Shown here in pieces: positions 1-12,700 of a stretch of DNA of 64,000 nucleotides (position 1 is the first letter of the stretch; each line of letters begins with the position of its first letter). The stretch spans positions 12,887,454 through 12,951,453 of the forward strand of contig OZ024938.1 of NCBI GenBank assembly GCA_964017235.1. Direction: 5' to 3'. The DNA is from Sabellastarte sp. h YS-2021 (lineage: Eukaryota; Annelida; Polychaeta; Sabellida; Sabellidae). The translations under genes and the position numbers were made by a program. The notes under the pieces were generated by a model. It was given only the letters and a program-made list of their open reading frames with translations. It had not been told where the DNA came from and made no database searches.

Positions 1-500
1 AACAATGAGTGGAGAGAATTGGCCAAACGTATATCATCAGGTAAATCATTCCAAATCTTTGTCGCATCAGAAGCAAAGCTGAAGCCAAAATGCCTAGTAT
101 TCTTACATACTGAAGTGGCAAAGTGTCTGACCTCAAAAACATTTACGTGTGTTATAGACACTATGTCAAGGTTTAAGGAAAGGTGTAAAATATTTTGGAT
201 AACCACTATGCAGGAACTTGTACACCAGTAAGGGAGTCTTGAATGTAGAATAGTGTTCAATAGACAGCCAATTTGGAGTCTATCTAATAGGCGTGATGTG
301 TGAGTACTTAGTGGTGTTGGTAACGATTCTTGCAAGATAATTTTGAACATATTGCAGCTTAAGAAGATCAAGAGCAGAAAGACTAGTAAACAAGAAATTG
401 CAGTAGTCAAGACCACTCCCGACCAAAGCATTCACAGCCATAAGGGCAGCATGACGTGTCAGATAACCTCTTAGATGCTTAAGATCCCACCAATAAATTG
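1..500 (-). mobile_element. CR1-like LINE, 3' reverse-transcriptase fragment
   Basis: Read on the minus strand, about 510 down to 280 encodes the end of a CR1/Jockey-type reverse transcriptase: the block LDYCNFLF, then LKLQYVQNYLARIV and HITPI. Bases 150 down to 1 encode the later block FASDATKIWNDLPDDIR. The frame is broken between the blocks and the 3' end runs off the left edge. It is homologous to the copies at 55690-56600 and 63343-63800. This is an old, 5'-truncated copy. Confidence 0.8.
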
Positions 501-1582
501 ATACCAACAAATCGGATCCCTACTCACTCCCCAAAGTGGTAGGGATTCCCTCAAAGGGAGTGCGTGTCCGTGAAAGTGGTGAGGTTGTGGCCTTTGCCAT
601 GTATTCGCACTGACTTCAAAATTTGAAATGGCCCAGAAGTTACAGAGAGGTGAGACTAATGAAGCATAGCAGATTCTGACTGGTTATAGCTATATACACA
701 TAGTTATGAGTGATAGCATCGAGGATAAACCCCTCTCATTAAGGAAGCCAGCGAACTGCCGCACCAGGCTCCTACAGAGCCACGCTAGCCAAGCTAACTG
801 TGTGATCAATATATTTAATGTTTATCACAATAAAAGACAAATATATAGAAACCCAACTTGAGCAAACACTCAGCTTAAAAAAAATCCCACCTTTGAGTCC
901 TTCGGTAAATCTGACTGCTGAAAATTATTGATTTTTTTTCTTCACTGTTGAGTTCTCAGTTTGCTATTGTTTAGCGAGCTTGGCATGGGATAAGCTGTTA
1001 GGTCATGGATTCAAACCCTACTTATGTGAGTATATAGGATGTACTGATTTCATCTCATGATATGACCTAAGCTATGACCTATGACCTTCTGTATATAATT
1101 ATGTCTCCTGTTCAATCCTGGTAGTTATTAACTGATTAAAAAGTCCATATATTCAGGCCATACCCTCATTATAAGGGAAATACAACATTTTTGTGACGAT
1201 TGCTAAGCTTTTCTGTGAAACACATTTTTTTGGGGGGGGGAGGGGGGCGGGGGGTTACATCCTTTTGACGGCATTAATGAAGTGACACCCACATAAGTTA
1301 CAGCTTCAGAAAATAAAACATATTACACATGGATGTTTGTGTTCATTGATCCAACCCAATTAACCTTGAAAAGCCATTTCGGTCTCATCAGTGTCATAAT
1401 ATAATAATTATTCAGGTCTAGTAACTTGTTGTCCCGATATTGCAAATGTCTTTCAAATTAACTCATTCCTGGTGTGTTGGAAAATCTTGACCCCTCAAAT
1501 AAAGATCCCCTAAAAGTTGATTAACTGGTTTGTGATGAGTCTGATTTGGGGTTGCCATTAGTCCTTGATTCAGTGTGTATGA
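501..1582. other. non-coding stretch, no gene seen
   Basis: No supported gene. It holds a G-rich tract near 1230-1257 and, around 970-1050, a weak tRNA-like B-box (GGATTCAAACCC) that may be the head of an eroded SINE. Confidence 0.4.
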
Positions 1583-1735
1583 GGTCCTCAGTGACCCAGT
1601 GAGTTAGCAGGTTTTGGCATGTAATCAAAGGTTGTCACCTCTGTGCGAGTTTGACTCCCACAAGGGACAAAGTTGAGTGTCTGTCCCAACATCATCCTTG
1701 CTGTTGAATGGGACATAATACCCAAACTTTGACTA
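1583..1735 (+). mobile_element. tRNA-derived SINE, family A
   Basis: It opens with GGTCCTCAGTG and has tRNA-like promoter boxes, including B-box GAGTTTGACTCCC. It continues through GACTCCCACAAG and ends in a body of the type CCTTGCTGTTGAATGGGA followed by CCAAACTTTGAC. The same layout recurs in at least seven other places in the window, on both strands. This copy is moderately eroded. Confidence 0.8.
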
Positions 1736-3060
1736 TCGGTCGAGGGGTACTGGCATATGCTATAAGAGGTACATTGTGAGAGTATGCTGTATGATAATTG
1801 TGTCGGGAAGTTTATTTTTGGAAAAAATACTAGAATTACAATATGTGTACATAATGAAATGCATGTGGAAGATCAATAAAATGATGTCAGTTGTACAGAG
1901 AATTTTATTTACTAGTATAAATTTATTGCTTCAGCAATGACAAAAAAATGTATTTGTACATATGGTGTCGGGAACAAACTAATATATATTTTGTTCTTAA
2001 TGACCATAATGATTTTTGTAATTGGATTTCGGTGTTGCACCTTAGAGTCTAGTCTACCTTGACACAGATCAAGTACTGTAAAAGTACACAATAGAATAGT
2101 ACAGTATGCAAAAGAATATTGGGTCTTTCATGCTTGTACTCGACCAGTAACCATAGAGTATACAGAGTTTTGATTCTGTGTCCATGATTTTCATTTGTTA
2201 ATCCCCAACTGATACAATTTACTGCCTGATTTGTACCAAGAATGACCAGGACTTGGTGTTACAAGTGATTTTCATGCATGAGTCATTTAACTCTGGATAA
2301 ATCACATGTTTCGTCTGTGTTCATTCTGGTTTTCATGTCTTTTCAAGAGAGGATGAATCACAGCGGCCCACGTGTTTACATTTTATCCTATTTTTATGAT
2401 TGATCATAAACGTGGAACTGAGGTATAAAGATTGAATGAGACATAACAAACACAGTATAAGTCATACAAAGAATAGTGCACACTCTGCTTTTAGGGGGCT
2501 TTTATTGGGAGTCAATACAATTTGTAAAATGAATGTTGATGCTGAATTATTAATGGCAAACACTTTTATAGCCTTTCCTGATGAAAAGGGACATTACCAC
2601 ACCCTAATGTTTCTATTGGAAAATACCAAAGACAGTATAGAAGTGGCTTAATAGAATAAAGCATTTCCAAACAATGTAAAATAGTACATTTTCACTAGCT
2701 AAGCTTGTAAAGGTACAATCCAGTTTTGATATGATAAGATACATTATGAACAGTTAAATAATTGAATTTTGATCCAAATCTAGATAGCAGTCATTGATCC
2801 TGATTAATTTAGGGTGGGCCAAGCCACTTGGTATGAACATATAGCTCGGATCCAATGTTCACAGACAGACAGGCCATCAAACAGACTGGATTACAATATC
2901 CTGGCCATCTTGATATAATTAGGGTGAGGGTTATAAAACCAGATGAAATACACCATTTACTTTGTTTATGGATGGGCTTTTACGTTCATGCTACGCTTTT
3001 CAGCAGACCTAATATTGCCTAAAAAGAGTAAATGCCATACCGATTTGAATTGATGAAAAC
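1736..3060. other. downstream flank of nAChR gene 1, no gene seen
   Basis: AT-rich DNA with no supported coding region. The short open frame at 2436-2651 has no recognisable domain. The 3' untranslated region of the minus-strand receptor gene presumably falls in the upper part of this stretch. Confidence 0.4.
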
Positions 3061-3291
3061 CTAATCTACAAAAACAACAATAATGGCAATAATTGTGATC
3101 AGAAAACATATGGCAAACACCAGTTTGTCCAGTAACTTTCCAATCATCTTCCATTCATCAGAGTAGGATTCTTCTATATTCTTGTCTTCCATGATCTTGA
3201 GTATGTTCGAGACCATACAAACTAGCTCTGTCAGCTCACCAGGGTGAGGTTTGGAATTTTTTTTCCCATCAGATGCTTCCAGAGAAATCAA
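3061..3291 (-). CDS. nAChR gene 1, exon 8 (cytoplasmic loop end, M4, stop)
   Basis: The acceptor is a TTTATGCTTCAG-type site. The exon reads in phase 0 from LISLEASDG and carries the amphipathic helix before M4 (DEWKMIGKLLDKL). M4 follows (VFAICFLITIIAIIVV), then a TAG stop at 3061-3063. The matching exon of gene 2 is at 51236-51000. Confidence 0.9.
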   Translation of the reverse strand: MISLEASDGKKNSKPHPGELTELVCMVSNILKIMEDKNIEESYSDEWKMIGKLLDKLVFAICFLITIIAIIVVFVD

Positions 3292-6200
3292 CTGAAGCAT
3301 AAATAGACAATGGATAAAGGAAAATGTTTTATCCCAAGTCACCTACATATCACGTTTTTCAAAATAGCAAGTTGGATTTAGACTCAGATTTAGATTTACT
3401 TTTTGTTTTACGTCATCAACAAGGGTGATATTGTGATGGATAGTTTACAGGTGAAGGAACCAGTGCATACTAGTTGGTCAAGATTCTGTACTGTCCTGAG
3501 GAGACCAAAATTGCGGTCGAATATTTGTTACGCATTTTCCGATATTTTCCGGAAATTCGTTTTATAGTTTTAGTGTGTTCCAAAATTTAGGTAGAATCAC
3601 GGACATTTGTAACAAGTAAGTTCACTTTTTGCTCTATTATTTAGTAAAACATTAGACAAAATGAGTGTTATTTGCAATATTTACATATACCAAGCCCAAT
3701 TTCCATATTCATACCGAATATTTGTTTGCTTATGATGAAAGTCGAATCCGGAAAATGCGGACCGGAAAACGAATAATGCGAATATCCCTTTCAGCTCTAG
3801 TGCATATATACAAAAATGTAAAGACTTACAAGGGTCTAACCCTGGATAGTAATGACTGTTACATGTTGCGTATGATGATAAGGATGAATGTAAAAGACAT
3901 ATTGAGATTGTAAGGTTAAACTGTATAATTTACATTGTCACAATCCAAACTAAAAGCTGACATGTTCCTTTTACAAGTAAAACTTTATAATGAACATGTT
4001 AGCTTGTCTTTTGTATATATGTATTTAGTTGTTATATGTAAATTTTTCTTTCCCTTATTATTTGTTATTGTACTCATATGCCACGTTTTAACAACCAAAA
4101 TTAGAATTTGCAAGATAGGTGAAATGGTACAAACCAGGGAATTCAATACTAACCTCAATAATCAAAATGGAGCAAATAATTTGGGTAAAAAATCAGAGAT
4201 GTTTAGGGTTGAAACATGGGAGCTACAAGACATATTGAATGTCCAATTTAGGAAATAAATTAAAGGTGTTGTCTGTAAACTGCCAGGGACTACGTGACAA
4301 ATTGAAGAGAACAGATGTATTAAATTACCTAAGACAAACCGGTGCAGGGATAGTATGCATACAGGATACCCATTTAACAGAATTAGATACAAAATCAACA
4401 AAACAAATATGGAATAATAACTGTTATTTAAATGGCCAAAAAACAAATGCGCGGGGAGTTGGGATCCTTTTGAATAATAATTTTGAACACGAAGTGGTCG
4501 AAATTAATAAAGATCAGGAGGGAAATTACATCCAACTAATAATCAAAACAAGCTGCTTCAAACTTAATGTCATTTCACTATATGCTCCAAATTCGGACAA
4601 ACCAGATTTTTTTGAAAAAATCGAACAACTGATAAAGAATAGTCCTAATTTCGATTATTTAATAATTTGTGGGGATTTCAACTTGGTGTTAGACCCCCAA
4701 AAAGATAGTAAAAATTACAAGAATATAAATAACCCAAAGTCTAGGCAACGTGTTATGGAACTTATGGATAATTTTGAACTACCAGATGCATACAGATCAG
4801 TGCATCCAGATATCCAAAGGTACACCTGGAGAAGGAAGAATTCGGTTAAACAGGCACGGCTCGATTATTTCTTGGTGTCAAGTCCTACCATAGATGTAAT
4901 AGGAGGTTGTAATATTCTTCCTAGTTACAGATCCGATCATTCGATTGTGGAACTGGATTTAACCCTTCATAAATTTGAAATTGGAAAGGGGACCTGGAAA
5001 CTAAATACTGGATTACTTGAAAATCCAGACTATTTGAATATGATTAATAATATAATAGATGAAGAAAAGCTTAAATATGCCATCCCCATTTACAATTGTG
5101 ACTATATAATAAATACAGATGAAGAGTTGACTTTCACGACAGATGATGATACCTTTTTAGAATGTTTGTATCTTCGAATACGAGGAGAGTCTATAAAGTA
5201 TTCTTCCAAATTAAAAAAGCAAAATGAAAATCTAGAAAATAAATTAAAAAAGGATATTCAATCATTAGAAGAACAAGACAACCTGGAGGAAACAAACAAA
5301 AAATTATATGACAAAAAGCAAGAATTGGAAAAATTAAGAGAAGATAAAATTAGGGGAGAAATGATATGGGCAAGAATTCAATGGATAAATGAAGGAGAAC
5401 GCCCATCAAAGTACTTCTGCAAATTAGAAAATAAAAATTTTGTGGAAAAAACAATAAAAAAAGTAGAGCTTAATGATGATACCTTAGTAACTGACCAAAA
5501 GAAAATATTAATGTCTGTTAGAGACTTCTATGCAAAATTATTCAAAAAAATCCAGAGAAACAAAAGACCTTTGAAGAGTGTATTAAAAAAATACATTTTC
5601 GACAGTTCCTAAAATTAAACATAATGAGCTGTTAACAGTTGAAGAGCTAGGAACATCACTGAAACAAATGAAAAATAACAAAACTCCTGGTCTGGATGGT
5701 CTCCCAGCAGATTTTCTAAAAATTTTCTGGAAACACTTAAAGTATTTCATGAGAAATGCACTAAATAGTTGTTTTAAAAAAGGCAAATTGTCAACTACTC
5801 TAAAGGAAAGCATAATAACCAGTCTACCAAAAGGGAACAAAGATAGAAAATTTCTAAAAAATTGGAGACCAATTTCATTGCTGTGCTCTACATATAAATT
5901 AGCATCATTGTCCATAGCAACGCGTATTAAACCACAATTAGATATAATAATTTCGAAAAACCAAACAGGTTTCCTGAAAGGAAGATCTATAAGTGACTGT
6001 ACTAGACTAATTTATGATCTGTTATTCGAAACAAAAAAACAAAACATCCCTGGTCTTTTGGTTAGTATAGACTTCGAGAAAGCATTCGATTCAACATCAT
6101 GGGAATTCATATATAAATCAATGATGCTCTTTGGCTTTGTTGATTCTATTATCAAATGGATTAAGCTGTTTAATAATGACATACAAGCAAGGGTACAACA

Positions 6201-6750
6201 ATGTGGGTTCCTTTCCGACCCGATACCGATAGAGAAGGGCTGTAGACAAGGAGATCCAATTGCACCATATCTATTCCTAATTGCAGGAGAAATATTAAAC
6301 ATAATGATAGTATCAAACACCGGTTTGAAAGGGATAATAATAGGTAAAACAGAACATAAGATTGTACAGTTTGCAGATGACACAACTATAATTTTGGACG
6401 GAAGCTTGGGCTCCCTTCAAGCAACCCTGAACATCCTGGAAATATATGGCTCCCTTTCTGGATTAAAAATGAACTCAGACAAAACAAGAGTAAATGTAAA
6501 GAACAATTAAACGTAAAAGCAAAGTTAGATTGGGACACCACAGAGTTTGACCTCTTAGGAATCTCCTTTACAAAGGATCTAAATAAGATACCGAATTTAA
6601 ATTATGATAGAGCAATTATTAAAGCAAGAAAAATAATTAAAAATTGGAATACACGACACTTGACCCCTTTAGGGAAGATAACAGTAATAAAAACCCTCAT
6701 AGCTTCTAAATTCACACACTTATTTTTAACCATCCATACTCCAGAAAACT

Positions 6751-6783
<33 letters not shown>

Positions 6784-9700
6784 TGTTCAAAATGCAGAGT
6801 TTACAAAGACATTGGTTGCAATGACTACATAGATTTCAGTTTACATAACAATCTATACAAATAGGTTTTTCCATAACTCCCATCTTTATATTGAATATAT
6901 TTAATCTTAGTTCTTTACGTGCACAACTGAAGATATATTTTTTTGTTAACAATATTACAAGATTTAAAGGCCAGTATTTATGGTCCATTTCATGAAATCC
7001 TAATAGTTTAATTGATTTTGAAAAGTTAATCGTTATTCCAGTTTTCATAAATATCCACTGCTTAATGTTGGACCATAGGTCCTGTACTTTATTGCACTCA
7101 CAAAACAAGTGTATAATTGTTTCTGGGGAGCAGTGGCAGAATACACACAAATTATTATCAGTTAGTTTTAGCTTGTACAGATAATCCCTTGTTGGTAATA
7201 TATCAAATAAAATCTTATATTGTAGCCAAATTATGGAATTGTCCAACACAGACTTACAACAAGCTTTAAATACAAGTTTCCATGTTTGCTCATTATCTGA
7301 TTCACCTAACAACTCTCCCCATTTAATTCTACACAAAGGAACAGTGTTGGAATAGGCATTGTTGCTAAACATTTTATATAGAGTTTTACATCCACTATTT
7401 CCACTAAGACATTTCAAGTGAAAAGGATAAATGGGTTGAGTGCTAGCAAAGGAACAATCTTTTTTGTTGGTTTCTATAAAGGTTTTAAGTAGTAATTTAA
7501 TTCTGTAATAGTAAAAAGTATTGATAGTAATTTTAAATATTCTTTCAATATCTTTTAATTTTAGTATTTCGCCGTTTGAGAGTAGTAGATCACCAACAAA
7601 CAGAATTCCTTTTTCTGCCCACATAGGGTAATATAGATTTTCAGATGAAATGTGTGCATTGTACCAGAGACAAGATTGTACAATATCGCTGTTAGAATTA
7701 AGAGCTAGACTGTTTGTTAGGGAACTCCAATATTCAAATATCCTTTGCCAGAACGAATTTTGCACTTTTTGCTTTAAAATGATACCATAGTTACCACCAA
7801 ATTTTGTTAGGTTATTTAAGTTTTTACAAGTTGATAAAAGCAGACTTCGCCACTGAGATTCCATTTGTATGAAAATTCTTTTGACCCAATTTGTTTTCAA
7901 GGCTTTCTCGAAATGATATATATTCACCATTGCTAATCCTCCATTGGAGAAATCCTGACAAATAGTTGTTCTTTTAATTTTATCGGGTTTATTATTCCAC
8001 AAAAAGGAGTACAATAAAGAATTTACTTTGCTTAGGAAAGTTTCCGGTGTAGGCAGGGATGTCATTACATGTATACCTTTGGACAATACATTTGACTTGA
8101 TAATACTAATTTTTCCAAATGGTGTTAATTTTCTATTTTTCCATTTATTAATTTCACCATTCATTTTTTCATAAATTTTTGTATAATTGATTTCTTCCAT
8201 TTTGTTTAAATCTGTCGAAAAATCCAATCCTAATAGAGTAAATTCCGTACTTCCCCAGTCTAACTTAACAGATACATTTAATTTTTCTTTAGACAGTCTT
8301 TTTTTGCCTATCCATATTACTTTTGTTTTTTCTTTATTCATTTTGAGGCCAGAATAATTTCCATAGATTTCAAGAATATTTAGTGCCGCCTGAAGAGAGG
8401 GTTGAGAACCATCCAAAATAAGTGTAGTATCATCTGCAAACTGCGTTAATTTAAACTCTATGCCATTAATTTTAAAGCCCCTTATATTCTGACTTTGGTT
8501 TACTAATAAAGATAATATTTCTGCAGCTAACAAGAAAAGATATGATGATATGGGGTCTCCTTGTCTGCAGCCTCGCCCTATTGTAATTTTGGGTGGCGGT
8601 TTGCCACACTGGAGTACATATGCCTCTATATTGTTGTTAAACATCTTAATCCATTTTATGAAGCTCTGACTAAAACCAAAGAATAGCAAGGTATTGTATA
8701 AAAAATTCCAGGATATCGAATCAAATGCCTTTTCAAAGTCAATGAGCATTAGCATACCTGCTATTTTTTTATTTTCTGCAATATGCATTAAATCATAAAT
8801 TAGTCTAGTATTGTCACTAATCTGTCTACCAGATAGGAAGCCTGTTTGGGTGTTAGATATAATAGTATCTAGAGTGTTTCGTAGTCTATTCGCAATTACG
8901 CCGGACATGAGTTTATAAATAGAGCTTAACAGTGAAATTGGGCGCCAGTTTTTCAGAAGTTTTCGGTCCTTGTTCCCTTTAGGGAGGCATGTTATGATAC
9001 ATGTACGCATCGATTGAGACATAAGGCCTTTGTCATAACTTGCATTTATTGCATTATGAATAACATATTTTAATCTTCCCCAAAAGACTTTTAAGAATTC
9101 TGATGTTATACCATCAATTCCAGGCGTTTTGTTGTTCTTCATTTTTTTCAAAACATCAGATAATTCTTTTACATTTATTTTTTCACCCAGGTTTTCAGAA
9201 CAATTCTTTTTTATTTGTGCATTCTCAAAAGTTGTAAATAGGTCTATATTTGCAAGTTGGTTGTCATTGTTCTTGAACAGTCTTTGATAGTATTGACCGA
9301 CACATTTTAAAATTTCTTCCTGGTGCAATACCTGTGAGCCATTTTCTAACTGCACAGACCTGATAGTTTTTGCTAAGAAATTCTTCTTCTCCAAATTACA
9401 AAAATATTTGGAGGGTTTTTCACCCTCACTGAGCCACTGTATTCTTGATCTTACAAGTTCTCCTTTAAGTCTTGATTTTCTAATTTGTTCAAGTTCAACT
9501 TTTTTGTCCTCGAGTAGGTCTAAATGGGTGTCTAAAGAAGAAGTTCTTTCCAAGTGTTCAATATCTTGTATGAGTTCTTCTTCCTTTAAATTTGTTTTCT
9601 GTTTCAATCTTGAAGAAAATTTTATTGTTTCACCCCGGATATGCATAATAAGGAGTTCAAGAAATGTATCCCAGTCTATAGTAAGTGTAATGTTACCATA

Positions 9701-12700
9701 GTTACAGTAGTTTGCTACAAATTTGTTATTATAAACAGGTATGGCATATTTAATAACCTCTTCTTCTATAATCTTGTTTACTAGTGTTAAATATTCCTTG
9801 TCTTTTAAAAGGCTGTTGTTGAACTTCCATAAACCTTTTCCCCTGATAAATTTATTTAGAATTATTTCAAGTTCTATTATTAAATGATCAAAACGGTATC
9901 CTGCTTTTATATTACAAGATTTTATTATATTTGACATCTGATTAGATATAAGAAAATAATCAAGACGTGCTTGTTTTATTGGGTTTCTTTTTCGCCAAGT
10001 ATACCTTCTGGTTTGAGGATAGTTTTGTCTAAATATATCAATTAGATCTTCGCTATCAATCATATTTTGCACTGCCGTACGTGCTTTAGGGTTGTTTATG
10101 TACAGATAGTTATAAGTATCAAGTTCAGGATTTAATACCATGTTAAAGTCCCCGCAGACAATGGAATAATCGGCGCTGTTTTGTTCTAAGATATCCTGTA
10201 TGTTTTGAAAGAAGTTTGGATTGTCACTGTTTGGGCCGTATATTGTGATAAGATTTAGAGACATTGTATCTAGCTTCAGCTTAATATACAAATAATTTCC
10301 ATCTAAATCTTTATGGCAATTAAGTACTTTATATTCAAAATTGTTACCAATCAGTATTGCTACCCCACGTGCATTAGATTTTATCCCATGTATGAAACAC
10401 TCTCCTCCCCACATTTCTCTAATATCTTGAATGTCCTTTTTAATTAAGTGTGTGTCCTGAAGACAAACAATGTGATAATTTTTATCTTTAAAAAATGAAA
10501 TTACATCTCTTCTTTTTTCTTTACCTTGCAATCCCTGACAGTTTGCAGATGATACTTTAAGGCTATTTACTATTTGACTCATTTATGAATTGAGAAACCC
10601 CCCCCCCCCCCCACAGGCAAGAAGTGAACTACCAAATATAATAGAGTCATGTTGGGAAATTGGGAATAATAAGTTGTGCATACAATCTTGTAAAAACTTT
10701 TTACATTAAAATATTTGTGGACATAGATAGAGAGCACATTTAAAGTCATACAGTGTATATACAACATAAAGTCAGTAAACACAAACAAATACTCAACTCT
10801 GAACACAGAACCAGTTAAACAAAAAATTAGACAGAAAAGAAAAACAAAAACACGCATAGTTAAAAAAAAAGAAAACTTCTTGAAAGCATTAAGTAAGGAA
10901 ATATTTGGGTTTCTTTAGAATAATAAACCAGAAAAAATAAATAGACAGGATCTATGTGCTGAAAAAATAAATGGTGGTCTAAAAATGGTGGATATTATCC
11001 TCTTCGAGAAATCACTGAAATTGACATGGATAAGGAGAATAATTTCAAATACAAATGCGCCCTGGTTAAACCTACTGCTGGATACAGTGGGCAATCTTTC
11101 AAGAATTAAATCATTAGGTCTGGGGTGGTGCCAAAAAATATTGAAGAAGTGTAATCCCTTTTGGAATAATGTTTTTAATTATTACATGGAATTCTGTACT
11201 CAACAGGAGATAAAATCAAACAGTGACATTCTGCATTTAAATGTATGGCTCAATGAAAGGATACAGAAAGATATGTTCCTCCCACATTGGGAAAAACAAG
11301 GCATAAGAATTATTGCTGATTTGGTTGGCTCTGCTGGTGTTCTTTTATCCAGAAAACAACTTAGTCAAGACTACCGTTTTAGTGTGAATATATTAGAATA
11401 TTATCGTGTTAAAAAATGGTAGGCACTCTTATCAGAAAGTATTTACGATCAGGTGACTATATGCTGACAAGACCATATATTCCATTTCACATTCAAACAT
11501 TTTTGAAACAAAATTCGAGTAGTAAAACCTACTATAATATCTTTATTAAAAGTAAATCAGAATTACCAAGACGGTGCGAGACAAGATGGAATCTAAGATT
11601 GGGGACAATTCTATCTAAAGAGGTGTGGTCGCTAATATATAAAATTTGCTTCAGGGTAACAACAGATAATTCAACCATCTGGTTCCAATATAAATTGATA
11701 TATAATATATTAGCTACCCGGAGTTACCTGTTTAAACTTAAGATTGTAGATTCAAATACATGTGGCATATGTGGTAATAATGTGGAAACAATTCAGCATT
11801 TGTTCACACAATGCAGTAATGTTCAAACCTTATGGTCTAGCATTCTTGAATGGATAAAGGAAAAAAATTAATCAAAATTATGTGTTAGGTGAAGTAAATA
11901 AATTGTTTGGATACCTAGTCCAAGACCAGAATTTTCTGCCAATGAATTTTATATTAATTTTAACAAGGGAATATATATTTTTGTGTGCAAAACAGAAACT
12001 CTTGCCAAAAATGGACCATCTAAAAATAATATTAAAAAAAAGATACTGTACTGATTCTGTACTGTCAACCACCGGGCATCAGAAAGTAATCAACTTTCCA
12101 ACATGAAGCGCCCGGGCTGAGATTTGACCCGGCGACCTCAGAGGTTGAAGGTGAGCACTCTAACAACTATACCACCAAGCCCTTATTTCCACTCAGGGTT
12201 GCTGTTGTATTTTTAATCCTTACCTTATTCACTACACAAATTATTTCCGTTCTAGATACAGTAAAAGACCAACAAAACTTTTTCTGGATAGGAGCTGTTA
12301 ACAACCCTGTGATGCCCATAATGTCACCTCTAACCTGGTTCAGGGACAAGTGGAAATCTACTAAATTGGGAAGGCTTACCCAACCTAACTTTTCTTCTCT
12401 TCACCAGCATCTCTGATTAGTGACCCATGCATATCTAATGCATATTCAAGGCTGAATGATTCTAACCAATTATTCTAAACAATTATTATTCTTTATTCTG
12501 TTATCAACAACACACTGTATTTGATCTAAACAGGAATATATACAGACTGTGAAATAGTTTTTTGTGTATAGCCTTGTGCCATTTACTACGCATAATTAGC
12601 TTTACAAATTTCTCAATAAGTGCCAGTTTTCTCATTAATATTTCTGAGACTATGTAACCTATAAATATGTTATATACATCATTAAAAGGCTACTTTTTAA

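Larger units (their letters stand above)
4239..6754 (+). mobile_element. older L1/Tx1-like LINE, left part (endonuclease and RT)
   Basis: Encodes the apurinic endonuclease (SVNCQGLRD, CIQDTHL, CGDFNLV, RLDYFLVS, RSDHSIVEL) in the frame opening at 4239, then the reverse transcriptase (NNKTPGLDGLPADFLK, SIDFEKAFDS, GCRQGDPIAPYLF, FADDTTIIL) in another frame from 5668. Frame breaks lie near 5570-5660 and near 6480, so it is dead. It is cut at 6754 by the younger LINE and resumes at 10883 in the same orientation. It lies antisense in the last intron of nAChR gene 1. Confidence 0.9.
6755..10870 (-). mobile_element. younger L1/Tx1-like LINE, 4.1 kb, nested in the older LINE
   Basis: Minus-strand non-LTR retrotransposon with about 290 bp of 5' leader, one long intact ORF2 (10582-6836), about 54 bp of 3' untranslated sequence with AATAAA running into the tail, and a poly-A tail seen as poly-T from about 6753. 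Identical 12-bp flanking repeats show target-primed insertion. No ORF1 is visible, so the copy is either slightly 5' truncated or from a lineage that lacks or has lost ORF1. The clean reading frame and exact duplications make it the youngest large element here. It runs in the sense direction within the receptor gene's last intron. Confidence 0.92.

Noticed and set aside
2436-2651. 71-codon plus-strand frame
   Set aside because: No domain, no splice context, in repeat-rich flanking DNA.
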